Shown here one piece after another: positions 22,180-34,674 of a stretch of DNA of 64,000 nt (its first letter is position 1; each line of letters starts with the position of its first letter). The notes under the pieces are model-generated. The model saw only the letters and a list, made by a program, of their open reading frames with translations. It was not told the origin of the DNA and did no database searches. This stretch comes from Impatiens glandulifera (Eukaryota > Streptophyta > Magnoliopsida > Ericales > Balsaminaceae), in contig NW_025919560.1 of NCBI RefSeq assembly GCF_907164915.1, positions 182,648 to 246,647 on the forward strand. The letters are read 5' to 3'. The position numbers and the translations under genes were made by a program.

Positions 22180-23280
22180 GCACTTGAACTTCTTCGGAGA
22201 GTTTGTGAAGATTTGTGAATAATAAAAACAAATTTTAACTTCTAACAGAGTTAAAATCAAATTGAAGTGTATAAACTGTTCACAATAGTCGTCTTTATTG
22301 TTAACACCAATCCTAACAAAAAAAAAAAAAATGTAGAAAATTATAATAATCATAATTAATAAAATTATCACCATAAAAATAAATATATATTCAAAATCTG
22401 ATTCTAATATAAATTCTAGAGATTTCCTTTATTTAAGAAAACAAAAAAAAAAAATATGTATTTAATAGACGGTTAAATCCCAAAATTAATACAATATGTT
22501 TCTAAATATTTATTGGAATTATTTATTTAAAGTTTAATTGAAATTTAGAAACAAATTTAGCTAAATTTCATATATATATTGAATAGTAAATTATGATTAT
22601 AATAAAATTAAAAATAAATTTTAGGTTGATAGTTCAACCTTCCTTAATAAAAATGTGTTTTGTATTTGATTATGTAAATTTTAATGAAATTTTAAAATAA
22701 ATTTACTAATGATATAAAAATAATTTTATCATAATTGATAAATTAGATATATATAAATATATATATATATAAATAAATATATATATATATATATATAATA
22801 TTTATACAATTATATAGTAACTTATTGATGCGTAAAATCGTGCCCCCTTTAATGATTGATACTCTTGTAGAGAAAATTCAATTTTATATTTTATATTGTT
22901 TTAAGTTTTTTAATTGTTTTATTATTCAAATAAAATTATTGATATCTAGTTGTAAAATTATTAATTATTTTATTTGATTTAATAAATTGTTCAAATTCAA
23001 AATGTCCAAATGATTATTTCAAGATTAGACCCAAGTTTTGGGTTGTCTCAACTTCGGTATAAAAAAGAAGTTGATCTTTTGTTTTTGACTTAAGTCTAGT
23101 TTAAAAATAAATGAATTGTTTTTATTAACATTTGAACTTATAACCAAATAAAATTTTAAGTTTGTATTTTAAATCACTAAACTACAATATTTTAATTTAA
23201 AATATCATAAATTTATTTAAATATCTAATGTATTTTATTAAATGAGTTACCTAAGGCTAGGCTACCCTAGCTCGAGAGTA
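22180..23280. other. AT-rich DNA; part duplicated in the CRP region
   Basis: 22380-22650 matches 43310-43490 (and its inverted copy at 45480-45660), including attttaggttgatagttcaa followed by ccttcctta. The rest is TA-rich. No gene was recognised; the minus frame at 22159-22374 is low-complexity. Confidence 0.5.
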
Positions 23281-23287
23281 CTATTTT

Positions 23288-23359
23288 CCTGATTGTTGTT
23301 TTTGTGACATAAGGATAAGGGAGATGGTCAAAATATGTCAAAAATACTGTAATCACTGA
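23288..23359 (+). pseudogene. Cysteine-rich peptide exon 2 fragment, copy C
   Basis: Reads FPDCCFCDIRIREM, then KICQKYCNH and TGA. It matches the second half of exon 2 of the CRP family with one of the final paired cysteines changed to tyrosine. The first two cysteines and exon 1 are absent. It is on the plus strand like the intact copy E. Confidence 0.75.
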
Positions 23360-23454
23360 GGAAAAATATATACAAATCTTCTGATAAAGACTAGCTTTTT
23401 AGTTTTTGGTTAAAACTAACACGTAACTATGTAAAAAGTTGGAAGTTCAAATTA

Positions 23455-23765
23455 TTTAGCAGACCAAAATCGACCATGGTTACAATCGACGCCTATAACT
23501 TAATGATTAGATAATGATTGTTGACTAAAATCTATCACTGTGGGATAATCGCTAATCGATATGTTGAGCATTAACTATTAAAGGATACACTGATAATATA
23601 TATGTTGATCAAAATAAACTTCTTTGACAATCAAGTATTGAGTATGTCGATAATGTGTAATTGTTGACCAAACTCAACTAATATGACAATCGGGTATCCA
23701 TAATACGTTGGTGTAAGCATCATTTGTTGACCAAAATCAATCGTCATAGTATCATGTGTTCTTTT
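23455..23765. repeat. Degenerate tandem repeat, units of about 60-80 bp
   Basis: Phrases like tgttgaccaaaatcaa followed by gacaatcgggtat recur near 23461, 23522, 23605, 23667 and 23730. The units are strongly diverged. No coding function is seen. Confidence 0.5.
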
Positions 23766-23769
23766 ATTT

Positions 23770-24164
23770 GAAAGAAAATAAATCATTATAACTTAAGGGA
23801 TGTGTTGTTAGATATATGAAGAAATGTGTGATCCCTTAAGACAGAAGAATGAAGAACTAAAAAAGTTGTTTGTCGAGATCTAACTTATTCTACAATACGT
23901 TTTAAACATCACAAAGAAGAGTCGTTATGAAGGACATGTATACCGAGATTGTGCATTTTTATTCTTTATATTTTTAAAATTAAAATAAACCCGAAAAAGT
24001 CATGTAATTTTTTCCCGATTTGGCCGGGAATCGGAATGAATCGGAGAAAACTCAAAAGATTTTGATCGGGTTTCGGACGAGGGCGGTATTTACATCCCTG
24101 TATATATCTATTCCCAAACTAAAAAATGCAATTATTTTTTTTTAATAATAACTGTTTTAAATAG

Positions 24165-24211
<47 letters not shown>

Positions 24212-25085
24212 TTATTGTAATCATTACTTTTATTTTTTAAAAAAAAAAAAAACACTATCTTCACTTATTTAATGTAATCATTATAAGTTTATTTTATCTT
24301 TTGAAAAATTATTATTATTTGATGTTTGTTTAATTGGGCATTTAATATATAGGTTAAAATTATTTTTTGAAGGGGAATCCCTATGTCAGACTCCTTAGCG
24401 TTAGATGCATATACAATATTAATTTTGAAAAATATTTCTAGTATTTTGTAAATTTTGTTATAAAAGTATATAATATTTTAATTTCAAATTTCATACTAAA
24501 AATAATAATATATATATATGATTGAGCCTACACGTGCTTGTCCATATTGTCAAATAATGTTTAGTTGAAGTTTGAACGTTAAAGTTTAATAATTTTAATA
24601 TTATAAATATATGTGAGATGACATTAATTAACGGATCTAGGAAGATCAGCCTCAACCAAAAAAAAGAAAAGAAAAAGAAAGGGTTATTGCATGTGCACCT
24701 ACTGTTATTGCATGTGCACCTACTGTCCTAGTGTTCTCCATTATAATAGCCCAAGGACGTACATTGTCAGCCTTATTAAGTTCTTTCCATTTTTGTTTTG
24801 TTTTTATATCGTGGGTAACATCAATTACGAACTATTTCAATCAATATTTACATAAATAATAAGTTGTATTGATTTATTATATATAAATATCTACCACAAC
24901 TGAATAGCAGAGATAATTTAAAACCTTGTACGATAAAATAAAAAATTCAATATTTCATTGAATAATTGTCCTTGAGCTACATTATAGGTATTACTAATCC
25001 CTTAGACTGGGTGGGTCATAAGAAATAACTTAAATTAATATTAACATAACCGAAAGATATAACATAAACTCTAAAACTCATAAGC
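23770..25085. other. Intergenic DNA with TA tract and a small direct repeat
   Basis: Contains a (TA)n run at about 24165-24207 and a perfect tandem pair of a 21-bp unit (ttattgcatgtgcacctactg at 24684-24704 and 24705-24725). A short GC-richer piece near 24010-24100 resembles retroelement debris. No gene was recognised. Confidence 0.45.
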
Positions 25086-25091
25086 TGAATG

Positions 25092-25795
25092 TCACGTGGA
25101 CGTCCACTGAAGTGATGCATCTGGATCAAAGAGGTTGGACCTAAACTGCAAATACATTGTCATAAAAATGAATCACATTAATTAATATAATCAAAGTTTA
25201 AGAACTAGGGTTTATATATATATATATATATTAATTATTAAACAAAATATAATTTACCCCGAGCTTAGACTTCCCAGGGCAGTCCGGACAGGGCTTGCAA
25301 TTCACCCACATATTATTAGTTCCCGTATCAATCTGAACATGTAATTTCCTTGGAGGAGACCCAAGTCTAATTGTTGTGTAATATAACCTGTATTAATTAA
25401 TGTAATAATTAGAAGATATCATATAATTATTATTAAATATTAACAATTAATCCATACCCGCCAATATAGGGGTCACGGAATGTTCCCGAGAGCGTGATCT
25501 TTGGAATGCCTCCAAACAAGATATGATCACGATATCTGAGCGGCAACGGCTCCTCGGCGTGGTGGTGGTGTTGGTGCGTAGAAACGACCTTATCTATAGT
25601 AAGAATTCTGTGTCCGACCTGGTGGAGGTGCGCAGAAACAACCTTAACTATAGTTAGAACTATGTGTCCCACCTGGTGGTGGTGCGCAGAAACAACCTTA
25701 TCTATAGTTAGAACACTGTGTCCGACCGTGGTGTAGCCCGCTAAGAACATTGCGGCTAAAAGAACCACTAAAACCAATACAAATCTTCTGAACAT
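25092..25795 (-). CDS. Truncated secreted aspartic protease-like protein with triplicated segment
   Basis: Three exons fit by phase: 25458-25795, 25258-25387 and 25092-25145, giving 173 residues. Residues 1-22 are a signal peptide (MFRRFVLVLVVLLAAMFLAG). Residues 24-77 are three tandem 18-residue copies of VGHSVLTIDKVVSAHHHQ. Exon 2 joins to give GLYYTTIRLGSPPRKLHVQ, then the catalytic IDTG (Asp 133) and WVNCKPCPDCP, typical of plant A1 (pepsin-type) proteases. Exon 3 gives FRSNLFDPDAS and soon a TGA. Intact relatives are about 450-500 residues and need a second Asp (DSG/DTG), which is missing. It therefore cannot be a normal protease. It is either a decaying gene or a short secreted derivative. 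Exons 2-3 are the template-like version of the fragments at 6.9 and 18.4-19.0 kb. Confidence 0.7.
25565..25726 (-). repeat. 54-bp coding tandem repeat, three copies
   Basis: It encodes residues 24-77 of the protease-like protein, three 18-residue units ending in histidine-rich AHHHQ, AHLHQ and THQHH. All three keep frame, which suggests the expansion happened while coding or without time to decay. Confidence 0.85.
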
Positions 25796-25799
25796 TTTA

Positions 25800-26455
25800 A
25801 TTACTTAAGAGAGAAGGATGGTGTGAGTGAATGAGTGATTCAAACAAAGGTCCTAATTTTATACTAAAATTTTAAGGTCTTGTTTGATAAGAGTTCATAA
25901 ATAATTTACTATTCTCAAAATTATTTTTTATCAATTAAATCAAATAAGTTATCAACTAAAATATTAAAATTATTGTTAAATACTAATACTCTTAATTCTT
26001 TCATTAATAATTTAATTTTTCATAATTTTATATCAAATAAAATTATATAAATAATCAAATCCAAATCAGACTTAAAGAATGAGTATTTGTCATCATAGAG
26101 AAAGAATTATTAATTATTATTATTACTATTATAATTATAATTATATCAATTAAAACAAGAAATAAATGTGACAATGAAATGAAAATGTACCAAAAAAACA
26201 GGCAAAGTTGGTTTCTTTTTCTTTTTACTTTTTTCTTTAGAAAGTAATTTTTAATTTAACAAATATTTATATATATTACTTTAACTGATCCTGCCTAAAG
26301 AAAAAGCATAAGAGCTTCCCAATTAATTTGAAAAGATATGATAGAGTATGAATTTCTTTTACTATAGTTTAAATAATTATAATTATAATAGTAATAATAA
26401 TTAATAATTCTAAAGACATGTGAATGATAAAAAATCTTAATTTAGAAAAGCATAT
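25800..26455. other. AT-rich intergenic DNA, no gene seen
   Basis: AAT- and ATT-rich with no coding signal. The first 100 bp would be the promoter and leader of the minus-strand protease-like gene. Confidence 0.4.
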
Positions 26456-26459
26456 ATAT

Positions 26460-28320
26460 ATATATAAGTACAAATAAATAAGAAAAAATAACTGTCATAA
26501 TTAATAAAAACCCAATTTTGAATATTGGTACTAGTTAGGATTATTTGAAAATATTTAATAAAATTATTTTCTCACTTAAACGTCTTTTGTGTAAATATTA
26601 ATGAAAAAAATGGTAAAGTTTTGTTCTTTAGTGGTTATAGTGATCAATATATATTAATTTAGTTTAGGTAAATATGTCTCATTAATAAGCATTATTATTA
26701 TATATATTTAATTTGAATAAATTAACATGAAACTTATGTACTCTTAGACAAACACTTAATTAAAGAAAGAGAATGGATAGAGGTAAGAAATTTGAGAGAG
26801 ATTGAGGAGAAAATGATTATATTTTAGAAAAATGATAAAATGTGAGGATAGAGAAAAAAGAAAAAAATTATTAATTTTTCAACAAATTAAATTGCATTAT
26901 GACATTCCCTTTAAAATTTTCTTTCCTAAATTTTCTATATTTACCATTTCTATTAAGATGAGTACATATATTACTTTGATAATGCATATGATCCATTAGG
27001 ATCGGGAAGTCCTATAGAGAGAGATTAATTAAATTCTGTTTATTTTAAAAAAATATATATATTTAATTATATTTAATTAAATATCAAACTTTATTTTACC
27101 ATTCTTGAAATAAGTAAGATATTTCTTTGGCGGTCAAATAAATTGTGTTTGTGAATTATCCTAGACGCATTTGATCGATGCCTGTTTTATTTTGTTTTTC
27201 TATTAATTTTGATTGTTCATTAAGGACTGTGATAATTAATTCCTTTTGAAATGAACTCTTTTTAACGATTAACTTTTTTATAATTGGCTAAAGAATTTTG
27301 AAATTTTAGTTTAAAATCAATCACTGCCCGTTTCTTATTATTCTGTTTTTCGTTTAATGATCAATAAGGTTAAAAAAAATTAATAAGAACATAATTAAGA
27401 TAAATAGGAAAATAAAGCAATTTTTCTGTTTTTAAAACAATACTGTTAAGGTTTTGTTTGTTTGCTTAGAAAGTTTTTAAATGATTATATTTAATTAAAT
27501 ATTAAACTTTATTTTACAATTCCTTAAATCAAAATGTTTATTCGTCCGGTTGGAATTAGCAAAGCACGTTTGACCTGTTTTATTAAAAAATAATGAGTTG
27601 CTGATCAGGTGACAAAGTTGATTAGAGAGTAATTAATTAGTTAACAATATCAATTTATTTTAAAAATTAGGGGGAAAATTAGCTTTTATTAAAACAGGCG
27701 TTTTATTTTAGAACGAAATTCTTTATATATATATATATATATATTTATTGGTATTAGAAGGATTAAAAAATATTTGATAGAATTATTTATTGACTTAAAC
27801 TACCCTTAAATCGTTAAAATTTTGATGAAAAAATTGAAGAACTTGATGAGAAAATTGAAGAACTTGTGTTCATCAGTTATAATTATAAATCTATAAAAGA
27901 AGAATTTTTTTTAATTTATTTCATTTGAATAACACATGAAATGAAAGTGTATATATCTTCGCTTTAACTCCTAATACATAAATTAGTTTTTATATGAACG
28001 TGGCTTCAAGTCCCAACCTAAAAAAAGATTTTGCATGTGAAACACTTTACTAACCGTTAAAAATAACCGGAAGAAAAAAAATATAAAAAATAACTGTACA
28101 ATCATTTCTCTCCAACATAATCTAACATAACTGTACAAAAAAAAATATGACTTGTCAAAATGATGAAATATCTTAGCTAGCAACCTTAGGATATAAAGGC
28201 ATACTAGTATATATATAAAATAAAAATAAAAATAAATAAGAAAAGGATATATGGCAATGGTGACGAAGTCTAATCTTAGACTAGTACTGGAAAGCACCCT
28301 AGGATATAAGAGCATGCTTG
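26460..28320. repeat. Segmental duplicate of 33540-34600 (upstream region of the intact CRP gene)
   Basis: Shared ordered phrases include cccaattttgaatattggta, gttctttagtggttatagtg, aaattgaagaactt and agattttgcatgtgaa, then tttactaac and ataaccgga. This is the region that leads into CRP copy E at 34675, but here the peptide exons are missing after 28320. The block also holds extra AT-rich sequence. The minus frame at 27983-28315 is in non-coding duplicate sequence. Confidence 0.65.
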
Positions 28321-28324
28321 ATTT

Positions 28325-28479
28325 TGATTTGATTTTATAAATATAGTTTAATAAAAAAAATTATTAGAATTTTAATTAATTGAATTAATATAATGTATTT
28401 TTTTTTTTATATTTTAACTGAATGATGATATTGTTAAAATAAAATAAGACCGATAAAATTTGACTAATTTTTTTTTCTT

Positions 28480-28526
<47 letters not shown>

Positions 28527-29005
28527 CCTTAATTAGATTATACTTTCAACTAATTTAAGATATATTTTCATCATTTAAAAGTAAAAAATCAAATATGTAT
28601 ATATTATTTGACCATGAATTGATCATACAATTTGTATGAAGATTTTACACAATTCTCGTCAAACTCTTTATAACTTTGCATTTGATTTTATGAAAGATTT
28701 CAAATCATAATACATTATCTTTTAGCCTCAAATTGAAATTTTAAAATACTTTAGCAACTAATAAAAAAAAAATTGATCAAGTGCTTTTATTTGAAAAAAA
28801 AAATATAGAAATTTTCAAAAAACTATAAAAAAAAATAAAATAACTTGGATAGACGTGCCTAATATTTTATTATTTACTATTTGAAAATGACATTTAATTT
28901 CTCTTTCTAATCTTTAACTTTGTAGTCACACTTTTGTATGTCTATCATCAAATAAGGAATTATGGCTCACATGCAATATCTTTTTTTTTGGATTGGGACT
29001 TGTAA

Positions 29006-29051
<46 letters not shown>

Positions 29052-29835
29052 CTAATTTATGTAATTATAAATTAAGCCCAATATGCACTTTTATTTAATG
29101 TTTATTCAAATTAAATTAATTTACCTTTCTTCTTTTATGAATTTATCATTATAACTAAAAGTTCTCTAATTTTCTCATAAAACATTTCACTCCACAGATT
29201 AGAGAGGATCTCTTAAATACTTACTTGTTAATCGACCATTTATTAATGTTGTGGCTAGGAAGACTTTTTAATAACTTATATTATAATCCTAAATAATATG
29301 TCATGAAATTATTATTATTATTATATACAAATCAAAACTCATTTTTAAATTACATATAAAGTAAGTAATATTGTGAAGAGATAGTGCAGTACCTTATAGG
29401 CTTGTAGCATTATATACATGTTAGAAACCACCAACCATTAATATTTTTCTATTAGTAGTTTCTTGTTTATTTATATATACTAATTTAATAACATAAAATT
29501 TTAATGCAAATTTGAATTAAGGAGACATTTTACCAATTAGAAAATCGAATAAGCAACTCCTTTAATCTTTTTAATATTGGGAAAACAAAAAATTAAATTA
29601 TTTGATATATGGAATATTGGAAGAGAAAATAATAAATGTCACTCAAACTCAATTATTTATCTAACCAAATAAACGTATTGATTTAGGAGATTGTAAAATA
29701 AAGTTTGATATTTAATTAAATATAATCATTCTAAACAAACAAACAAGTTTAATTATAAATAAAATTTAAAATAGAAAAGCTGATTTATTTCCTTATTTAT
29801 CTTATGTTCTATTTTTTTAACCTCATTCGTCATTT
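28325..29835. other. AT-rich DNA with (TA)n tracts, no gene seen
   Basis: TA runs at about 28482-28517 and 29010-29047. A short phrase ttgggacttgtaacc (28994-29008) echoes the flank of the duplicated block but has no coding context. Confidence 0.4.
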
Positions 29836-29841
29836 ACAGAA

Positions 29842-29926
29842 ATGCAGAATAATAATAGACTGGCAATGGTTGCTTTTATATTTTTCATAAGCACCTTCTC
29901 CAACGTTTGGCCTGATATCACTTCAG
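29842..29926 (+). pseudogene. Orphan signal-peptide exon
   Basis: ATG opens a frame MQNNNRLAMVAFIFFISTF, then SNVWPDITS, followed at once by a strong donor (ttcag then gttagt). This is the shape of a first exon of a small secreted protein: a basic/polar start, a hydrophobic core, and splicing soon after the cleavage region. I found no matching second exon before the long TA tract at 30.5 kb. It is unlike the CRP family exon 1 in sequence, so it is a different gene type. It may be a relic or a gene with an unrecognised distant exon. Confidence 0.4.
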
Positions 29927-29929
29927 GTT

Positions 29930-30487
29930 AGTCCTTGAAATTTAGACAAATTTAAATGATATAATTGAAATAACTTAGAAATGGAAAAAATAATGATTTT
30001 TAATAATTTCGTGAGATTTTTTCAAAAAGATTTAAATGTATTTAAATATATAAATAAAATAAAATAATAATAATTTAAAATAAAAGATATTTTAATATTT
30101 TAATTAATAATTAATTGATTTGATAAATTAGAGAATAGTGAAATAATGTTTTATTTTTTTAATTATTTAAATACCCAAAACCAAACAAAGCCTAATATAT
30201 AAATTTTATGCCAAATTTTTAAACTGTCAAAATTCACAACAATTAACTGAATAAACATGAATAGTTAAAATCTTGAGTGAAATTATTTAAAATATATATA
30301 CTACGTACTAGACAATTATTTTATAAATACCATTTTAATTTATAATATATACATATTATAAGCACATTAAAAGCTCATTTTAATTATATATATATATATA
30401 TATATCATAAAAAGAAAATTAAAAGTTTTTTGAATGTCCGGGGATGGACCAGAAAAAAGTTATTGGAAACAAACTACTAAAATCTGA

Positions 30488-30586
<99 letters not shown>

Positions 30587-30721
30587 GATAAAACAATTGT
30601 GATCTTTTTTTATTTTTAATTATTTTTTAAATATTCTATAAAGTAGGATAATACTTAAATAAATGGATTTTGTTAGTAAAAAAAATAGAAATGTTCAATC
30701 TTATTTTAAAAATTGTATGAA

Positions 30722-30755
<34 letters not shown>

Positions 30756-31385
30756 ATTTTGACTTTGAATGGTCGTTTCAAATCGTAATACATTTTCATC
30801 TTTTAGTCTCAAATTGAAATTAAAATGCTTAAGCCAATAACAAAGTTGATCATGGCTAAAAATAGTTCATTTGAAGAAAAAAAATTAAAAAAACTGTAAA
30901 AACATAATAAAACATGGGATAGATGCATGTGCCTAATTCCATTTGTACCATTTTATTATTTATAATTTGAAAATAACATTTAATTGATATAAAACAAATC
31001 ACTTTTAAAAGTTGATTGAAATGATATATGATTAACTGAAGTTATTTAAATAATTTTGTTCAGATTGAGTTACAAAAAGATGAGTTTAAAAAATAATTAA
31101 AAATTATTAACATTTAAAAAAAAATCAATATTTTATTAATAAATAAATAAATTAACTTGAGTTATAAGAATTGAATACAAAGAACCTAACATATATATTT
31201 CCCTTCTCGTGCCTAGAGAAAAAAGAGAAAAGATTCCCAATTAATTTAAAAAAAGATATGCTATTAAATATGAACTTCTTTTACTATAATTTAAATAATT
31301 ATAATTATAATTGTGATAATAATTAATAATTCTAATGACAAATAATTAAATTCTATATTCTAAGTTTAACCCTTATAAATACTTC
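29930..31385. other. AT-rich DNA with a long (TA)n microsatellite
   Basis: A nearly pure TA run covers about 30489-30582. Nothing else coding or structured was recognised; 31200-31330 loosely repeats 26290-26420. Confidence 0.5.
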
Positions 31386-31389
31386 ACGC

Positions 31390-32230
31390 CAGTCTAATTT
31401 TGGCTAAAAATTTCCTAAAACATTTAAATCGATCATAAAACTTGTTTGAATTTATTTTTTTCCTCCATTTCAACTTCTTTCCATAATTTAAAAGCCTCAC
31501 TAATTTCTATAAAATTCAAACAAAATACAAATGGTTATTCTTAACCAAAAATCAAAACTTCACAATTTTTATGATATGTTTGGACTAATTCTGAATTTTC
31601 ACAATCCTTGTCATATCATACCTTGAATTTTATAACTCCCAAAATCATAATAAAAACTTTTACATGTTCTTAAAATTAGTATTAATCAAAATATTTTTTT
31701 TTATAAATTTTAAGATATATTTGAAATAATTTTCAATATATTATAACTTAAGTTTTACAACTCCAAAAATCACAATATTTTTTTTACATGCTTCTAATAT
31801 TATTCTTGGCAATTCCATTAAAGTAAATCTTTATTTGAGCAAATTCATTTTCCATGTCTCGCTTAATGCTCTTTTATTCATTCAACTTTCGTTTATCGCT
31901 TTCATTATTTAATCTCGTCTAATACTATGAATATCATTGACTCATATTTAGGAAAAGAATACTCATAATCTCTTTTTAGACGCAGATTACAAACCTTAGA
32001 TGAACTATTCAAGTTTTAAACCCAAACAAGTATAACAATCTTTCACGTTTCGATCGACAAAATATTTTGGAGTAGAGATCGTTCGTTTATATATAACAGC
32101 TGTGTGCGCTATATCGCCGAGACCCTTTCCCACACGTTCACCAAACATCAACCTCTTAAAAAAATCTTTAATTTTTTTTGTAATTTATTTAGAAGCAAAT
32201 TAGGTGACGACTCTTAATTGAGTCAAATAC
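31390..32230. mobile_element. Degenerate LTR-like sequence, second copy
   Basis: Diverged counterpart of 16540-17330, ending with aaattaggtgacgactctta. Both copies are followed by a CRP relic (B at 17.6-17.9 and D at 32.5-32.7 kb), so LTR-like sequence and CRP gene were duplicated together as one segment. Confidence 0.45.
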
Positions 32231-32564
32231 ATCTCGATCGGTTATTCATCTCACTTTAAGACGATATGCAACTTGTGAAAAAGTGGTATTTACATCACTT
32301 TTACGATATTCGAAAGTAAGGTAAAAAAAAGATTTTTAACCGAGCTTAATTTCAAATTTTCTGAAATATGGTAGAAACATATAAATATTAACACTTTTCA
32401 AATAGAAAAAAATATGATAGCATCATATAGAAATTAAAAATAATATGGACAAAAATATATTAAGTTTCTTCTTTCATATAAAATCATAAAATAATTAGAA
32501 ATATAATACTATAAATTCAATCTTTCTCTTTATGGGCAATATCTTGCATAATATAATCACATAG

Positions 32565-32662
32565 ACGCTATTGAGCACATCATCAATAATGAGTGAGTCA
32601 ATAGAAGTAGAACAAATAAAAAAAAATAGATTATTTCATGATGGTGATAATATTGAGAGTAA
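32565..32662 (-). pseudogene. Cysteine-rich peptide exon 1 relic, copy D
   Basis: On the minus strand ATGAAATAA replaces the normal start, then ctattgactcactcattatt and gatgatgtg match exon 1 of copies A and B. Exon 2 is not found in the expected place. The gene is dead. Confidence 0.6.
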
Positions 32663-32999
32663 TAGAGAAAAACTAATAATTTATAAATGAATGATTATTT
32701 GATTTCACCAATAAAAACACATATTTATAGTTAAAAAAAATACAATACAATCCAATCACATTATTCTTTATTTTGATTTTAACATTATTATTGTTAATAT
32801 TAATATTTATCTTTTAATATATTTTAAGCCTACGTTACAATATATTTAATGAATATTTATACCTAAGTTAATATATATATTAGATTAAGTTAAATAAAGT
32901 AAAAAGAGGAAATCATTTAATTAAGATTAAATATAAATTTATTATTTAAGAAAAACGATTTAATTGATTAAAATGAATTTAGGTCAAATATTTTATGTG

Positions 33000-33535
33000 C
33001 AGGTAAAACTCAAGAAACGCTAGCAGCAGAGCTGACGTAAGCAAAACTGAAGACGCGTTGGTAGCCGTGTTGCCAACAACAAAGTTGTCTTCAGCACGCT
33101 GACAACAGCCTTGCTTCAAACAATAGAGTTGTCTTCAGCACGCTGACAACAGACTTACTTCAACAATAGAGGTTGAAGGCAGCGTCTTTCTATCTCTCTA
33201 GCTCATCTTTCATAAGTACATTCTGTAATTCATTTACGCTAAGTTGAGAGATAATTTACTGTAATATCTGAGAGTATATTCAACATTGTAAGTTGAACAA
33301 AACGTTGTTTGTTTAACAGAGTGATAGTTAGGAGTTCACAACAGACAACTGTTAAGTCTTGGGTTCTGACTGGGTTTGTGTAGACGTTATACAAATCAAA
33401 GCTTCTAGTAGAATCCTTTTGAAAACAGAAGAATGAGTGACGTAGAGTTTTATCTCCGAACATTCATAAAACTCTTGTGTTATTTTTTTATGCATTTTTT
33501 AGTCCGTAATTTGTCGTTTCAAATCTAGCCAGCAT
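33000..33535 (+). mobile_element. LTR-like remnant related to 21.5-22.2 kb
   Basis: It shares ttctgtaattcatt, attgtaagttgaa, ctgactgggtttgtgtag and ttttatctccgaacatt in order with the block at 21.88-22.11 kb. A 44-bp tandem pair (from 33083 and 33127, agttgtcttcagcacgctga) replaces the palindromic array of the other copy. No polymerase genes are nearby. The minus frame at 33239-33463 is not coding. Confidence 0.5.
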
Positions 33536-33539
33536 TTCC

Positions 33540-33709
33540 AAAGTAAGAAAAAATAACAAGTAGTTATAATTAATAAAAACCCAATTTTGAATATTGGTAC
33601 TAGTTAGAAATATTTGATAAAATTATTTTCTCACTTAAACGTCTTCTGTGAAAATATTGATGAAAAAATGGTAAGCTTTTGTTCTTTAGTGGTTATAGTG
33701 ATCAATATT

Positions 33710-33760
<51 letters not shown>

Positions 33761-34092
33761 GAATCAGCATGAAATTAATTGTATACATGGCCTAACTCCT
33801 AATTGAAGATATATGAGTACATGTACATATGTGACTTTAACGGTATTGCATGTGATCTGTCGGGGAAGTACTACATAGAGATTCATTAAATTTTGTTTAT
33901 TTAAAAAAAAAAATACTTATCTTAGACGCATTTGACCGATGCCTTTTTTTTTTCATTTATTAATTTTTATAGTTTATTAATTCCTTTTGAAATGAATTCT
34001 TTCTAACTATCAACTTTTTTATAATTGGCTAAAGGATTTTGAAATTTTAATTTGAGGCTAAGAGTGAGTCAAATGGTCGTACGTGGTGAAGG

Positions 34093-34134
<42 letters not shown>

Positions 34135-34590
34135 AATATTTGATAAATTATTTATTGGCTTAAACTATCCCTATATCGTTAAAATTTTGATGAGAAAATT
34201 GAAGAACTTTTGATATCCATAAAAGAAGAAAAAAAAATTATTTCATTTGAATAAACCTAAAATGAAAGTGCATCTTGGCTTTAACTCCTAATACAGAAAT
34301 TACTAATTTCAAATTAGTATTTTATATATATGGCTTCGACTTCGAGTCCCACCCCAAGAAAGATTTTGCATGTGAACACTTTACTAACACTTATAAATAA
34401 CCGGATGTAAAAAGTTTCATAAAACTTAATTGATGAATTCATTATCAAATAACATAATATAACCTAACTGTAAAAAAATCTAAAAAAGAAAAGAAAAAAA
34501 TGACTTATAAAAATGATGAAAAATATCTTACCTAGTCTAGTCTATGTATCTTAGCTAGCCTAGTTGAAAGCCCATAACCCTATCTAGGAT
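33540..34590. repeat. Upstream region of the intact CRP gene (duplicate of 26.46-28.3 kb)
   Basis: Second copy of the segment described at 26460-28320, interrupted by a TA tract at about 33711-33757. It carries the presumed upstream control sequence of copy E, but no specific element other than a TATA box can be claimed. Confidence 0.6.
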
Positions 34591-34597
34591 ATAAGAC

Positions 34598-34605
34598 TAT
34601 AAATA
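34598..34605 (+). promoter_or_regulatory. TATA box of CRP copy E
   Basis: TATAAATA, 69 bases upstream of the ATG at 34675, in the expected place for a plant gene with a short leader. Confidence 0.6.
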
Positions 34606-34674
34606 TGTGTTTCAAATGAAAAAATTAAATTGGTACATATAATTTTTCTCTATTGTTTTCAAACTCCGATCACC

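Noticed and set aside
22159..22374. 71-codon minus-strand frame
   Set aside because: Low-complexity I/F-rich translation of AT-rich DNA.
27983..28315. 110-codon minus-strand frame
   Set aside because: It sits in the non-coding duplicate of the CRP upstream region; the sister copy does not keep the frame.
30489..30582. Long TA tract as a functional element
   Set aside because: Simple microsatellite, like several others in the window; no further structure.
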